A DNA stretch of 64,000 bases from Bacteroidaceae bacterium (GCA_017525235.1 JAFXTC010000040.1:1-64000), one strand, 5' to 3'. Numbered from the stretch's first letter, positions 8,512 through 17,856 are shown. Program-made: numbers and translations. The notes: generated by a model not told the origin, from the letters alone.

Positions 8512-8524
8512 AACGAAATAAGCT

Positions 8525-8938
8525 TCAATTGACACTATAATTGTAATGGCACGAATCTGCATAGTCATAAGCGCTTACACTATTGCCATTAACATTAAAA
8601 TTAATATGATAACCACTTTCGAAATCATAACAATTAACTTGGTTGCCATTTACTATCATGGAAACATGCGAGGCCGATGGGAAATCGTACATTCCATTAA
8701 GACTGCCAGATATTGCTCCGCCTCTGTTGTAATCATAGAAAAAAGGTGTGCTCGTTTGAACATTCGATGCACTTATGCTTAAATGACCACCAATTTGAAA
8801 GTCGTAAACACTCAGATACTCCCTTTGGTTAACTATTGCTGCTGCGATTAAAGCAAAACATGCACGTTTACCCTGTTCCATAGAATAATATGAGACCTTT
8901 GTTAAACTTTGTTTAGAAGTGTATATTTTTGTTTTCAA
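8525..8938 (-). CDS. Five-repeat beta protein
   Basis: Starts with TTG at 8938 (MKTKIYTSKQSLTK); no ATG lies nearby. After residue 40 there are five tandem units of about 18-20 residues, each opening with YDF or YDY and continuing x(4)-H-x-[SN] to VNGNxV in the last ones (VYDFQIGGHLSI, FYDYNRGGAISG, MYDFPSASHVSM, CYDFESGYHINF, AYDYADSCHYNY). This predicts repeated beta hairpins or a small solenoid. There is no signal peptide and no known function. It is the first gene of the minus-strand run ending at 4259. Confidence 0.7.
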   Translation of the reverse strand: MKTKIYTSKQSLTKVSYYSMEQGKRACFALIAAAIVNQREYLSVYDFQIGGHLSISASNVQTSTPFFYDYNRGGAISGSLNGMYDFPSASHVSMIVNGNQVNCYDFESGYHINFNVNGNSVSAYDYADSCHYNYSVN

Positions 8939-9145
8939 CTTAAACGCTAGGCTTTTTGTTTTCTGTCGGATTTTTCCTTGACACCTCAGAACCCCAGTTC
9001 TCCATCTTAAGCCCTCATTGTCTCTTCCACCACTCTTAAACCCGCTTTAATTGCTGACATTCTATTAACATTCCTTCACTCTTTTAGGATAAGAAATCTT
9101 AACGCTCTTGCATATTCGGGTAAAAAGTAGTACTTTTGTATAGAA

Positions 9146-9301
9146 ATGAGCGAAAAAAGCTCAATTTCCCGGATGTCTGATGAATGTCTGATAACTCTGG
9201 AAACGGTGTTTTCGTTTTATATTGTGTATCAGGCTGTTATGCGGAAGTTCACATTAGCTGGGGAATCTGCTCCTCTGATATATCTATCACGTTTTGTTTG
9301 A
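9146..9301 (+). CDS. Orphan 51-residue ORF directly behind a promoter, plus strand
   Basis: TACTTTTG (9131-9138) is a good -7 element, and the ATG lies about 7 bp after it, so a transcript would be leaderless. The ORF starts MSEKSSISRMSDECLITLE and ends LIYLSRFV. It is the only plus-strand ORF worth noting in the island and may be the 5' remnant of a lost gene. The rest of 8939-9381 shows nothing I can support. Confidence 0.35.
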   Translation: MSEKSSISRMSDECLITLETVFSFYIVYQAVMRKFTLAGESAPLIYLSRFV

Positions 9302-9381
9302 CACGAACATCAATCTCTTTCTTAATCATCTAAGGAACGAACTACGCGTATAGATTCGTTGGCTCGGAGCCGTAATTACAA

Positions 9382-11007
9382 TTACACTTTTTCTATTTTT
9401 GGTCCTATTACTAATTTTCCATCCAGAGTCTTACTCTCTGCATAATCTTCTTCGAACTCTGGTTCCACATTAATTGTCAAACTTCCCTTAAATCTCTTGT
9501 GTTTGGTCGAGATTTCATAAGGCAAGATGATTTGTTTGGGATAGCAATCCTCATATATAGGATAGTTATCGTATTGTTTGTACAGGAAAGGTAACTCTAC
9601 ATAAAGCAGCGGCATTCCTTTGCTAGACTCTGCATTTACATCGCCAGCATTACACCAATAACGGGCATCATCTATGGAGTAGTACTCGCTATGTGCAATG
9701 ATATTAATAAGTTCAATCCCAGTATTTTTATAATTACTCTCACAGAAACGGATACCATTATCTGCTTTGATTGAGACCTTTACACTTTCCAATGCATCAC
9801 CACAATTGTTGAACCGTAACTGTACCTGACAGATAGCATGATTCGTCTCACGTGAAATAGGCTTTTGAACAGTTGCCTGGGCTTGCTGTTTTGGAGAATA
9901 CTGGGCAGCAACGGCATTCAACGCTGCTGATCCAAAAGACATCAAGTCACTGACACTATAAGCCTTCCTGTTTTGCGGTTGCACCTTAGGTGTTGGTGCA
10001 GAATAGTATGTAGCAACTAACTTAGGATGGATAGTGAATTCCTGAGATCCGTCTTGAAAACATAAACAACATGGTTGGTTCTGAATTGCAACAGTATCGG
10101 ATGCTAAAGCGATAGCCTCTAAGAACTGTTTTCTAGGCGTGTTCCAATGAACTGGTGTGATCATTGGCTTTCCTAAGCTATTACATATGACTTCTGCCAG
10201 ATGGTCTAAAGAGTCTCCATTATCAATCTTAGCTGCTTTATCAAGGTGTATCAACCACCCCAGCTTATCAAACTCAACTCCTGGCAGAACAATCTGTATT
10301 GGAGTCTTACCTAAAGCCCAAGCAGCCCCCACTTCGTTCATACACACCTCAGATTTCTTATAATTGTTTGATATCATAGCAAAGAACACTGGTGCCTGTT
10401 CTATGTTATCCTTGATATACTGAGGGATGTTTACACCCGGTGGCACGCCAGTACTTTCAAATGATGTGCATATGATGTTGTTATCTTGCAGTCCTAAAGC
10501 CTCTTTAAGGATGATATTCTTAAACGGCTCTATGAATGGAGCATCTTTCGAGGCATGACTGATAAACACCTTGGTGGACTTCGCTATTTTTTCTTTTTCC
10601 ATTTTCTCCACCACATTCCCATTGTCATGGAAATGAATATCTAAACGCTCCAAGAAAGAGTCTATAAGAGACAATCCTTTATTAACCTTTTTCTTAAGTT
10701 GTGGCAGTATCGGCTCTCTCTTAGAAACAGTAATTGCTACATAAGTATCCCAATCATAAACGTATTGGTCATCACGACCAAATTGTTTCTGCAAAAGTTC
10801 ATGGACATATGATTTCCACTGGGCAAACTTATTTTTAAACTCTTCAAGTTCTTCTTCTGGAACATAATACAAATCTTCTATACCAAACAAAGGCATGCCT
10901 TCACCCAAGTCATTTTGACTTTCATGCATATTTGAGATAAGAGAAAGGAGTGTATTCCCTCTTTCCTGCTGTTTAATCAATAGTTTTGAAAAATGTTCCT
11001 TATCCAT
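9382..11007 (-). CDS. TIR-domain protein with unknown N- and C-terminal domains
   Basis: TIR domain at about residues 145-285: KVFISHASKDAPF opens it, and KKSEVCMNEVGAAWALG carries the expected catalytic Glu (Glu225, in the CxxE position of NAD-cleaving TIRs). An acidic helical N-terminal region (1-140) precedes it. After the TIR a linker with Gln-rich sequence (QYSPKQQAQATVQ) leads to a beta-rich C-terminal half (about 380-541) with an Ig-like or sensor look. Bacterial TIR proteins usually degrade NAD+ or make cyclic-ADPR signals in phage defence; that role is inferred here. It stands alone, 10 bp downstream of a four-helix pseudogene. Confidence 0.8.
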   Translation of the reverse strand: MDKEHFSKLLIKQQERGNTLLSLISNMHESQNDLGEGMPLFGIEDLYYVPEEELEEFKNKFAQWKSYVHELLQKQFGRDDQYVYDWDTYVAITVSKREPILPQLKKKVNKGLSLIDSFLERLDIHFHDNGNVVEKMEKEKIAKSTKVFISHASKDAPFIEPFKNIILKEALGLQDNNIICTSFESTGVPPGVNIPQYIKDNIEQAPVFFAMISNNYKKSEVCMNEVGAAWALGKTPIQIVLPGVEFDKLGWLIHLDKAAKIDNGDSLDHLAEVICNSLGKPMITPVHWNTPRKQFLEAIALASDTVAIQNQPCCLCFQDGSQEFTIHPKLVATYYSAPTPKVQPQNRKAYSVSDLMSFGSAALNAVAAQYSPKQQAQATVQKPISRETNHAICQVQLRFNNCGDALESVKVSIKADNGIRFCESNYKNTGIELINIIAHSEYYSIDDARYWCNAGDVNAESSKGMPLLYVELPFLYKQYDNYPIYEDCYPKQIILPYEISTKHKRFKGSLTINVEPEFEEDYAESKTLDGKLVIGPKIEKV

Positions 11008-11017
11008 AAGATATTCT

Positions 11018-11524
11018 TCAATCTAGAGGTAACAGTGGGGAGTCGCCCCTCCTATTGGTCGCCTGACAACCAGCAGCCCCTTCATCTGGCCGTTTTTGTA
11101 TTGATGTATATTGCTTATCATCTAAATAACTGTTATCGTGGAGCAAGTTCAACCAATAGTCTGTCTCATCAGCCTACTTATAGGCGATTGACATCTTTGA
11201 CAAGAAGTCAGCTTCAGACTGAGCATGTTTGCTCTCCCTTACATTGGCGCCTATTGAGGTGCCACTCTAATATATCTGCTTAGATTGTACGTATTCTTTG
11301 TATTCTGCATCCTCAGTAAGGTACTGGAACAAACGGGTGATTCTACAAGCAAAATCATAACTCAATTCATGTATTCCCGCCTTTTCCTTCTCATCTTCCT
11401 TCATCAAAGGAGCTAAAGCTCCGCGTTTAGGCTTATATACCACAGGCTTCTGTTCACTCTTTTTTAATCGTGAGCCCTGAACCTTGAACCCAGAACCGTA
11501 TTTTGCTCTCTTTTCGTATGGCAT
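11018..11524 (-). pseudogene. Four-helix bundle gene broken by two stop codons
   Basis: One continuous minus-strand frame reads the family protein from MPYEKRAKYGSG through DFACRITRLFQYL to SKQ, then a stop (11267-11269). It goes on with SGTSIGANVRESKHAQSE, a second stop (11174-11176, where the family has Glu or Lys), and ADETDYWLNLLHDNSYLDD. Both stops are in the same frame, so this is point decay, not frameshift. The first residues include KVQGSRLK, coded by GGTTCA-type repeat words. It ends 10 bp before the TIR gene. Confidence 0.75.
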
Positions 11525-11701
11525 TTATGAAGTTAGAGGAATGAGGGATTAAAAAAGTTACGACTTGGCACCACATTCATGAAAAACCCCGCTGCGCTAG
11601 AAAACCATGAGGGAAGAGGGAAGAGGTCGTTTGTTTAAACTTTTATTTTCAGACAAATAATTTAGCTAAAAATCTGAACTTGGGCACTTAGCGGCACACA
11701 A

Positions 11702-11742
11702 ATGGTTCATGGTTCACGATTCAAGGTGAATGATTAAAGGTT
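11702..11742. repeat. GGTTCA-word repeat
   Basis: Reads atggttcatggttcacgattcaaggtgaatg. It is of the same kind as the words that enter the four-helix pseudogene at about 11470-11495. Confidence 0.5.
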
Positions 11743-11743
11743 A

Positions 11744-12325
11744 TTATGTCTCACTTAGTTCTACGAGACCATAGTTACTGAACCCGAATTCTTTTATCAT
11801 TTTCACTTCTCCATCCGAACGAATACCAAGAATCACACTATTTTCATGATTGACGAGAAAGGTTTGAATGTAAAAGTTGTGGGGCCTTTTAGCCAGTTCT
11901 GAAGTATTTCTAATCATACTGGACAAATCAGTTATATTTATCACGTGGCTATCGACAAGTTCAATAGCATCGCAGGGGTAATGATTAACAATATAGTCGA
12001 GAGCCAAAAGTTTTGCACCGTCCTCATCCACAGATACCAACTGTTTCTTAGAAATAAAACCTTTAAGCCTTTCTATTAGTTTTTTCCAAGAATCATATCC
12101 TTCCATCAATTTAGGAGCAAAAAGCAATGTGTCGGTAACAAGGAATATAGTGGTTAAGATCACAAACAAATCGGCTCCTGGGCCTATATTTACTCTTGAC
12201 AAAGACTCTACACCATCTATTTGAAGCACATTCTTAATATGCTTCTCTTCCGATTCCGTGAAAGCCTTATCCCAACTATTGTTTGTTATATCGGAAAGTT
12301 CGAAAATATTCAATAATAATTCCAT
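11744..12325 (-). CDS. Unknown 193-residue protein with one hydrophobic span
   Basis: Not recognised. ATG at 12325 (MELLLNIFELSD) is preferred; a GTG at 12358 would add 11 residues. A hydrophobic stretch at about residues 55-75 (LFVILTTIFLVTDTLLF) may cross the membrane and is followed by a basic amphipathic helix. The C-terminal half has alternating hydrophobic residues typical of a small alpha/beta domain. It lies between the TIR gene and the AAA ATPase pair and may be a separate one-gene unit. Confidence 0.55.
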   Translation of the reverse strand: MELLLNIFELSDITNNSWDKAFTESEEKHIKNVLQIDGVESLSRVNIGPGADLFVILTTIFLVTDTLLFAPKLMEGYDSWKKLIERLKGFISKKQLVSVDEDGAKLLALDYIVNHYPCDAIELVDSHVINITDLSSMIRNTSELAKRPHNFYIQTFLVNHENSVILGIRSDGEVKMIKEFGFSNYGLVELSET

Positions 12326-12427
12326 TTGACGTTTTTGTGCGCTTGCGGAATCCCGCACGTTGTATTCGTTTTACTTTTACCGTACTACAATAAGTATTTC
12401 TGCAAAAAATAACTGAGTGTGGTATAA

Positions 12428-12475
12428 ACCGGTTGCAGCTGCTGAGTCTATCGAAGTAGAGCTAGTCGAAGCACG
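12428..12475. repeat. TCGAAG-type repeat
   Basis: Contains tgagtctatcgaagtagagc and tagtcgaagc, resembling the widespread GAGCCTGTCGAAG-type intergenic repeat. A related copy is at 16858-16905. Confidence 0.4.
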
Positions 12476-12544
12476 CACGTATAGCCAAAAAGTAGTTAAA
12501 CTTATCGAAGATCATAGGAAGTCAAACGCAGAGTCATACAACTT

Positions 12545-13345
12545 TTACCTCAAATAAGAGTATTCATCTTCCAAGTAATCAATATACACCTGCTCACTGG
12601 AAGAAATCTTGTTGATTCCTGCCTTGGACTTCTGCCAGGTGTCATGAAGATGATTCTTGATGTGTTGCTCTTCCTTCAGCTGATACCGTAGCTTGTACTG
12701 CTCTGCCTGACAATGCCAGTAGTCTACAATTTCAAGTACCGCATCAAAGTCCTTTGCAGCTATCTTGCTACCAAGGTCTTTGTCAACAGACGCCATATTG
12801 GTAATGGCTTGATATGGCATACTGGCTTGAGATTGGAGCAGGTTTTCCAACTCTTCTGGTGAAAGAGCAACCCAACCTTTAGCATCTGGGTATTCCTGCG
12901 ACGTTGCGAACATCCATTTCTTAGCCTCTTCTGCTACATCTTTACGAAACACAAACACATTCTCCTCATCCACGCGCACTGCCGTTCCTATAGCTGCCCT
13001 AGAATGGTTTATCTTGCCAAGAAGTTTCTTGTGACGAAGGTGCTTGGTGCTGTCGTAGTCCATTCGCAGTTCCAACAACACCATGCGGTTGTTCACAGCT
13101 CGGTTGTTGCTGTAGTCGGCAACACCTACCATAGCATCCATCGTCATGTCGCGGTCGGCAATGCTACGATCAACCTCAAACTGGTCTATATCTATACCTT
13201 CAATTTCAGGGCGAGACTGGAAGTAAGTGTCGTGCTTATAGTCCTTCAAGGATATGACATAAAGAGCTCTATGATATTTAGCATACAGGGCGTGCCCCTG
13301 AAGCACGGCATTGTCACATACCAGATTCGTTGCTCGGCTCACCAT
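12545..13345 (-). CDS. Partner protein overlapping the AAA ATPase gene
   Basis: Not recognised by family. The N-terminal 100 residues are beta-rich with MVLLELRMDY after VADYSNNRAVN, which could be the D...ExR/K strand of a divergent PD-(D/E)XK or other nuclease, but this is weak. The C-terminal 80 residues are helical and charged. It overlaps the ATPase gene by 32 bases in another frame, showing a strict pair. In AAA15/21-type systems the second gene is normally the effector, so an effector role is inferred. Confidence 0.65.
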   Translation of the reverse strand: MVSRATNLVCDNAVLQGHALYAKYHRALYVISLKDYKHDTYFQSRPEIEGIDIDQFEVDRSIADRDMTMDAMVGVADYSNNRAVNNRMVLLELRMDYDSTKHLRHKKLLGKINHSRAAIGTAVRVDEENVFVFRKDVAEEAKKWMFATSQEYPDAKGWVALSPEELENLLQSQASMPYQAITNMASVDKDLGSKIAAKDFDAVLEIVDYWHCQAEQYKLRYQLKEEQHIKNHLHDTWQKSKAGINKISSSEQVYIDYLEDEYSYLR

Positions 13346-14651
13346 AATCCTGTATCCTGCTAGTTGCTATATTAAATGATCGGAAAATCTCACTGATGCT
13401 GCCACCAAGGTCGCGATATTCAAACTGATAACCACCTTCCTGTGGGTAAGCCTGATAGAAATGTGTATTATCTATCAGACCTTCTATTTCCGCAACCTTC
13501 TGTAGGGCAGCCACCATGTCAGGGTTGTGGCTGGCCACCATCACTTTCACTCCGAGGTCTTTGTTGAGTAATACAAGGAGATGTGCGAACTCAAATATCC
13601 ACTTCGGATGCAAATGTGCCTCCGGCTCATCAATAAGCAGCAAGGTACGCTCATTAAGGTATCCGTTCTCAACCAGTTTCTGTATATAGGCAAAGGTTTT
13701 CATACCTGTTGCCGTATCCTCAAGTCTAATGTTTAAATTGTCACCTTTGCGTATATAGTGCAACTCAGTACTATTGTAGAACGACTGCTGAAGTTTCACT
13801 TCACCACCTATAAGCTGACGTATACGGATAAGCAATTTAACGGCATTGGCTTCTAAAGCTACTGGTTGCCCTTTCATCATGGTACGTAGGTCCTGCCAAA
13901 AAATGCTGTCTGACATTACACTGCCAAAATTTAGTGCCATAGGTGTATCAACATATATAGCTCTGTCAAGGGCCAGAAGACTTCCCAATTCATTTTTGCG
14001 GAGTAGTTTTACCCCATCTTCCGAAAGCTGTACTCTTTGTGGCTCGCTGTCCGTAACACGGTAGGCTGCATGTATTAAATCGAACAAACGTTCTACAGAT
14101 CGTTCTTCAAGGTTATGATGGAACTCACCCAAAAATGCCTCTGCGTCTTTCAGCCTATCTGACACAAATGTATTTATTGCAGACTGCACATCGCCGTCGT
14201 TTTGGATGTTCAACTGAAGGTAGCGATTCATACGCTGTATGCGAAACTCCGATCTGTTATCGACAAGATACCTATTCAGAGCTTCATTTAGCATCATCAT
14301 AGCATCCTCGAAAAGTTGCATTAACTGTTGTACGGAGTTCTCTTCATAATACCCGACTGAATGTATACGTGTACTAATTTCAGTGAATTCAGTTGCAAAC
14401 CCATCGGAATAGCGGCTAAGCTCACGAGCGATGGAGCGCCCCTGACGGAGTATGCTCTCTAGTTGTTCCTTCAGTTCATGGAATAACAGTTCCTCAAAAC
14501 GAGAGGAAGTGTTGACAAGATAGTACAGCCAACGCGAAAGCGTACTCTTTCCACAGCCATTGTCACCTGCAAGTACAGTGATACCATCAATTGTTATCTC
14601 TGCTTGCTTGATGGCATGGTAGTCATAAAGAGTGTATTTATAAGTACTCAT
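13314..14651 (-). CDS. AAA (ABC/SMC-like) ATPase of a two-gene defence-type pair
   Basis: Walker A AGDNGCGKST at residues 28-37, Walker B LLLIDEPEAHLHP in the C-terminal third, followed by VMVASHNPDM (H-loop/switch). This is the OLD/AAA15-AAA21 type ATPase found in many phage-defence systems. The middle is long helical sequence (insert about residues 60-220). There is no fused TOPRIM or HNH. It is probably a sensor or assembly platform for the overlapping partner gene. No exact named system fits: PARIS and Septu have recognisable TOPRIM or HNH partners, and this one does not. Confidence 0.75.
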   Translation of the reverse strand: MSTYKYTLYDYHAIKQAEITIDGITVLAGDNGCGKSTLSRWLYYLVNTSSRFEELLFHELKEQLESILRQGRSIARELSRYSDGFATEFTEISTRIHSVGYYEENSVQQLMQLFEDAMMMLNEALNRYLVDNRSEFRIQRMNRYLQLNIQNDGDVQSAINTFVSDRLKDAEAFLGEFHHNLEERSVERLFDLIHAAYRVTDSEPQRVQLSEDGVKLLRKNELGSLLALDRAIYVDTPMALNFGSVMSDSIFWQDLRTMMKGQPVALEANAVKLLIRIRQLIGGEVKLQQSFYNSTELHYIRKGDNLNIRLEDTATGMKTFAYIQKLVENGYLNERTLLLIDEPEAHLHPKWIFEFAHLLVLLNKDLGVKVMVASHNPDMVAALQKVAEIEGLIDNTHFYQAYPQEGGYQFEYRDLGGSISEIFRSFNIATSRIQDYGEPSNESGM

Positions 14652-14786
14652 ATCAGAATTACTTTGTTCTTAACTACTATTTTAATAAGTTCACAGTTCC
14701 AAAATTTATCTTATCAGCAAAGCACTTGGAATTGAAATCAATAAGCTTCATGACAAATTCAATACTGTCCTACATAATTAAAGGGT

Positions 14787-16810
14787 CTATACCAGTCCCA
14801 ATTTATGGAAGAATATCTGGTTACGCATCTTTGCATCTGCAATAACTTTCTTATAGCTCTTTATCTCCACATATGCATTGAAGTCCTTAAGATCGCCAAA
14901 ATAACCTTCGCCATCAGGAGCTATTGATAAACTGCCCGTCATTTTTGCAAACTCCTCAATCTTCTTTGCAATATCACATACAATATACACGTAGACAGGT
15001 GTCCGTTTCGAGTCTACATCTATTTTCTCTAATCCGTCTGGCATTTCATACTTGCCATCCAATATCTTTTGAGCGTATCGTAGCGCCTGCATGATTGGAT
15101 TCTCATCATCGGGATAATTCGTTCTCTTCGGTCGTTTAAACTCAACTATCACGATAGGTGAAGTGATAACATTATCTCCGTTGCGGAAAAACTTACCCTC
15201 TTCATAAAACAAAGCCAAATCGGGTTCTTTATGATCAACTTTTGAAATGACCTTGTCTGATGCAATAAACTGAGTGAAGTTGAACCTCTCATCAAGTAAC
15301 CAAAGATTATTAGACTCATAGTCAACTTCGCGATCTGTTTTAACCATTGGGAAGAAAAGATTATGCATCTCACTTTCTTTATGAGCCTTCCCATTTTCCA
15401 TTCTTCTTCTTAACTCATCATATAGTTCAATGACCTTCATACGCTGGCACACATAGTGAGCAAGGTCATTCTTCTGACTCTCGGTGACCAATTCAAGGAT
15501 GTGGTTAACATCTTCCTCCATTTGAGCGACATCAATTTCTTCCTCTTCTTCCTCGCTCTTGGTCATATAATCGTTTATTGCAATTCTCGCCTTCTGCTCT
15601 TTCTCAAATTTCATCTTCTGGAAACGCATTTCCAAATCGAATTCTGAAATATCAACAGGAATAGAATCCATATCCATATCCTTGAGCAATGTCTTATTCC
15701 ACGGGGCTTGCGAAAAAACGTAATGCTCTACCTGCTCTTTTTTCCTATTGAATTTCTCTTGGATTACGCCTGAGAAGAGTTCTTTGGCAACAGACGATGC
15801 TTCCTTGTAAATCATCTTTTCAGATAACTCATAGAATGCATTTGGAGCCTCTTTATCAAAATTGAACCCATCACGTTCTGTTGTAACATTTTCATCTAAG
15901 TATTCACCCAGAACGTAGGCCTTGACCATAAAATTCTTCTGCACTCCTTTCTCGGTAATCTCACTCATTGTTTCCTTGAACTCTGGAACAAAAGTATGGA
16001 GAGAGGCTTCAGTTACTTCTCTTTTGTTTGCAGTGAGACAGATTTTATTTGTAATTGCAGAATAGTATATCTTATAAACCTTTACTGTAAACTGGTATGT
16101 TCTATCTTTCCCCGAAACTTCTATTTGCTGGTCTTGTCCTATTTGCTGAATATCGGATGTTGGTCCCACGTAATTGTTCAATATGACTGAATCGGTTCCG
16201 TCTTCTTCCTCGATAGAAATGACCGGGGTATGCGGCCCACCAGTTGCAAAGTACACAAGCAAGCGTTCAACAAGCTTTCTTGCTATAACATCAACACCTT
16301 TATCCAGATCCTTATTCTTAATAGAGGATAGATGTATGGTAGTTCCCGTTTGATGCTCTGCACCATCTAAAAGATCATTTGTTTCATTTTCAATAATTTC
16401 ATTGGCATGGCCAAATGTGAAACACCTCTTGAAAAATGATTCGCCATCAGCATAGACGCTCTCTACAAAAACATGATTAAAGTACTTCAAGAACATGAAA
16501 CGGCCAAAACCCTTACCGCCAATGTCCATCTTATGACCGCTTCGGTAGGTATCAAATGACTCTTTGTTGGCTTCAGTAAAGCCCTCACCGTTGTCTATGA
16601 TATCAATAGCTATAAATCCCCTTTAACTGGAGTATCCTCTAGCCCCATATCCTGGTTCCCATCCCTTTTTAGAACAATCCTAATGCGTCCGTCAGTTCGG
16701 GAGTTGCCTATGGCCTCAATAGAATTGCACACGGCTTCAATGACTGGAGTCAAACTTGTTGACCTAGTCTTGATATCACGGACAATTCTATCAATGTTAA
16801 TTTTACTCAT
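14787..16810 (-). pseudogene. GHKL (HSP90/MutL-type) ATPase with C-terminal PD-(D/E)XK-like domain, split by a frameshift
   Basis: The first frame (16810 to 16610) gives the ATPase start with PVIEAVCNSIEAIG (N-box Asn/Glu region) and stops after DTPVKGDL. In another frame the sequence continues IAIDIIDNGEGFTEANKES and then MDIGGKGFGRFMFLKYF, the DxGxG and glycine lid of GHKL ATPases. One extra G in the GGGG run at about 16620 would give a single 674-residue protein. Near the C-terminus, EPDLALFYEEG and IVIVEFKRPKR form a PD...ExK nuclease-like core. So it resembles an ATP-gated nuclease of a defence kind. Loss of one G would inactivate it unless it varies in phase or is a sequencing error. 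Confidence 0.7.
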
Positions 16811-16857
16811 ACAATATTACAGCTATGAAATCTTTTGTTTCGTTTATGGTTACTGAG

Positions 16858-16905
16858 GCTCTCGAAGTAGATTAAGCATTCCATGCTGGCAACTGAGCCG
16901 GTCGA
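16858..16905. repeat. TCGAAG-type repeat
   Basis: gaggctctcgaagtagatt and actgagccggtcgaagttt lie in the gap between the GHKL gene and the small membrane protein. Related to 12428-12475. Confidence 0.4.
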
Positions 16906-16943
16906 AGTTTAAGCAACCGTGCCCTGCAGTTTTCCACAGAACC

Positions 16944-17204
16944 CTATTCCTTGTTAATCATGCCTGCAATTCCAAAAGCCAACAATCCGAGAGCACCTAA
17001 TCCTGCAAGGCATGTGTATTTAATCATGTTGTCTCTATTCTGAGCCAATTCACATGCATTCACCTGAGCCGGGAAATCCTTTTGTAACTCCTTTCCATAA
17101 GTATACAGATACCTATACCGAGCCATCTGCCCGATATTAAGGAATGTTTTCAGACTCAACTTCGTCAACTCCTCAACCTCATTTGTTTTCCTCCTATCCA
17201 TCAT
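16944..17204 (-). CDS. Small tail-anchored membrane protein
   Basis: 86 residues, unrecognised. The first 60 residues are charged and helical (MMDRRKTNEVEELTKLS); a single hydrophobic span near the end (about 65-83, CLAGLGALGLLAFGIAGM) suggests a C-terminal anchor. It follows the next gene by 22 bp and is the last member of the methyltransferase-kinase-protease run. Confidence 0.6.
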   Translation of the reverse strand: MMDRRKTNEVEELTKLSLKTFLNIGQMARYRYLYTYGKELQKDFPAQVNACELAQNRDNMIKYTCLAGLGALGLLAFGIAGMINKE

Positions 17205-17226
17205 CTCTGTATTATTCTTATTTCAA

Positions 17227-17691
17227 CTAATCAAATAACTTCCTCGCCTCTTCCTCACTCTGCGTAAGGTTCAACAGTATATCATGCTTGGTAAGCTTAG
17301 TCTTGCCATTGCACAAATCTCGTCGCATTTCGAGCACGAAATCCAAGAAGTAGGAAAACTGTTCCTTATTATTGTCCTCTTTGGTTGCAAGCAACCATAT
17401 ATTAAACGCCTTGAAAACCTTGTCCGACCCGTACATAAAGATGTCTCTCTTGATGTCTATCATCCTATTCATCATCTCTTCGTTGTTGGTAGCACGATTG
17501 GCTTTAGCATCTTTCAATACAGAATAGAACATCTTCACAGCATCAGCATACGCATTATATTTCTTCTCAGACAGTTGCTCCCTCATCGTCCGCAACTTCT
17601 CAGTCTGCCACGCTATGATAATACCAGCCACCGCCACAATCGCCGGCACCAACCCCGTCAGTATTGCTATCAGAACTTCCTGAGACATCAT
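17227..17691 (-). CDS. Small membrane protein with N-terminal span and helical domain
   Basis: 154 residues, unrecognised. The hydrophobic segment at about residues 5-27 (VLIAILTGLVPAIVAVAGII) is followed by helical, charged sequence likely to lie in the cytoplasm (EKLRTMREQLSEKKYN). It starts 6 bp after the 52-residue gene. With the 86-residue protein it supplies two opposite membrane anchors to the operon. Confidence 0.65.
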   Translation of the reverse strand: MMSQEVLIAILTGLVPAIVAVAGIIIAWQTEKLRTMREQLSEKKYNAYADAVKMFYSVLKDAKANRATNNEEMMNRMIDIKRDIFMYGSDKVFKAFNIWLLATKEDNNKEQFSYFLDFVLEMRRDLCNGKTKLTKHDILLNLTQSEEEARKLFD

Positions 17692-17697
17692 TTATCA

Positions 17698-17856
17698 TTA
17701 AAACTCGTTCCTTATTTTAAAACTCTCAGAATAAGGTCTTGCTGAAGATTGAGAACTATACATAGTTACACAATATGTGCCTGTAGTAACTTGAATGTTG
17801 GGACTAAATCCAGTTTTGGATGTTTCCTGCTTTTGGTCTAAATAATTATTATTCAT
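17698..17856 (-). CDS. 52-residue protein overlapping the protease gene
   Basis: ATG at 17856 lies inside the last codons of the Clp-fold protease gene (8-bp overlap), and the stop is 6 bp before the next gene. It starts MNNNYLDQKQETSKTGFS and is polar with beta-prone sequence (IQVTTGTYCVTMYSS). Unrecognised, but the tight overlap on both sides makes it a credible small gene. Confidence 0.55.
   Translation of the reverse strand: MNNNYLDQKQETSKTGFSPNIQVTTGTYCVTMYSSQSSARPYSESFKIRNEF

Noticed and set aside
16600-16640. Programmed -1 frameshift in the GHKL gene
   Set aside because: The AAAGGGG context does not fit a good slippery heptamer in the needed frame, and no strong downstream structure was noticed.
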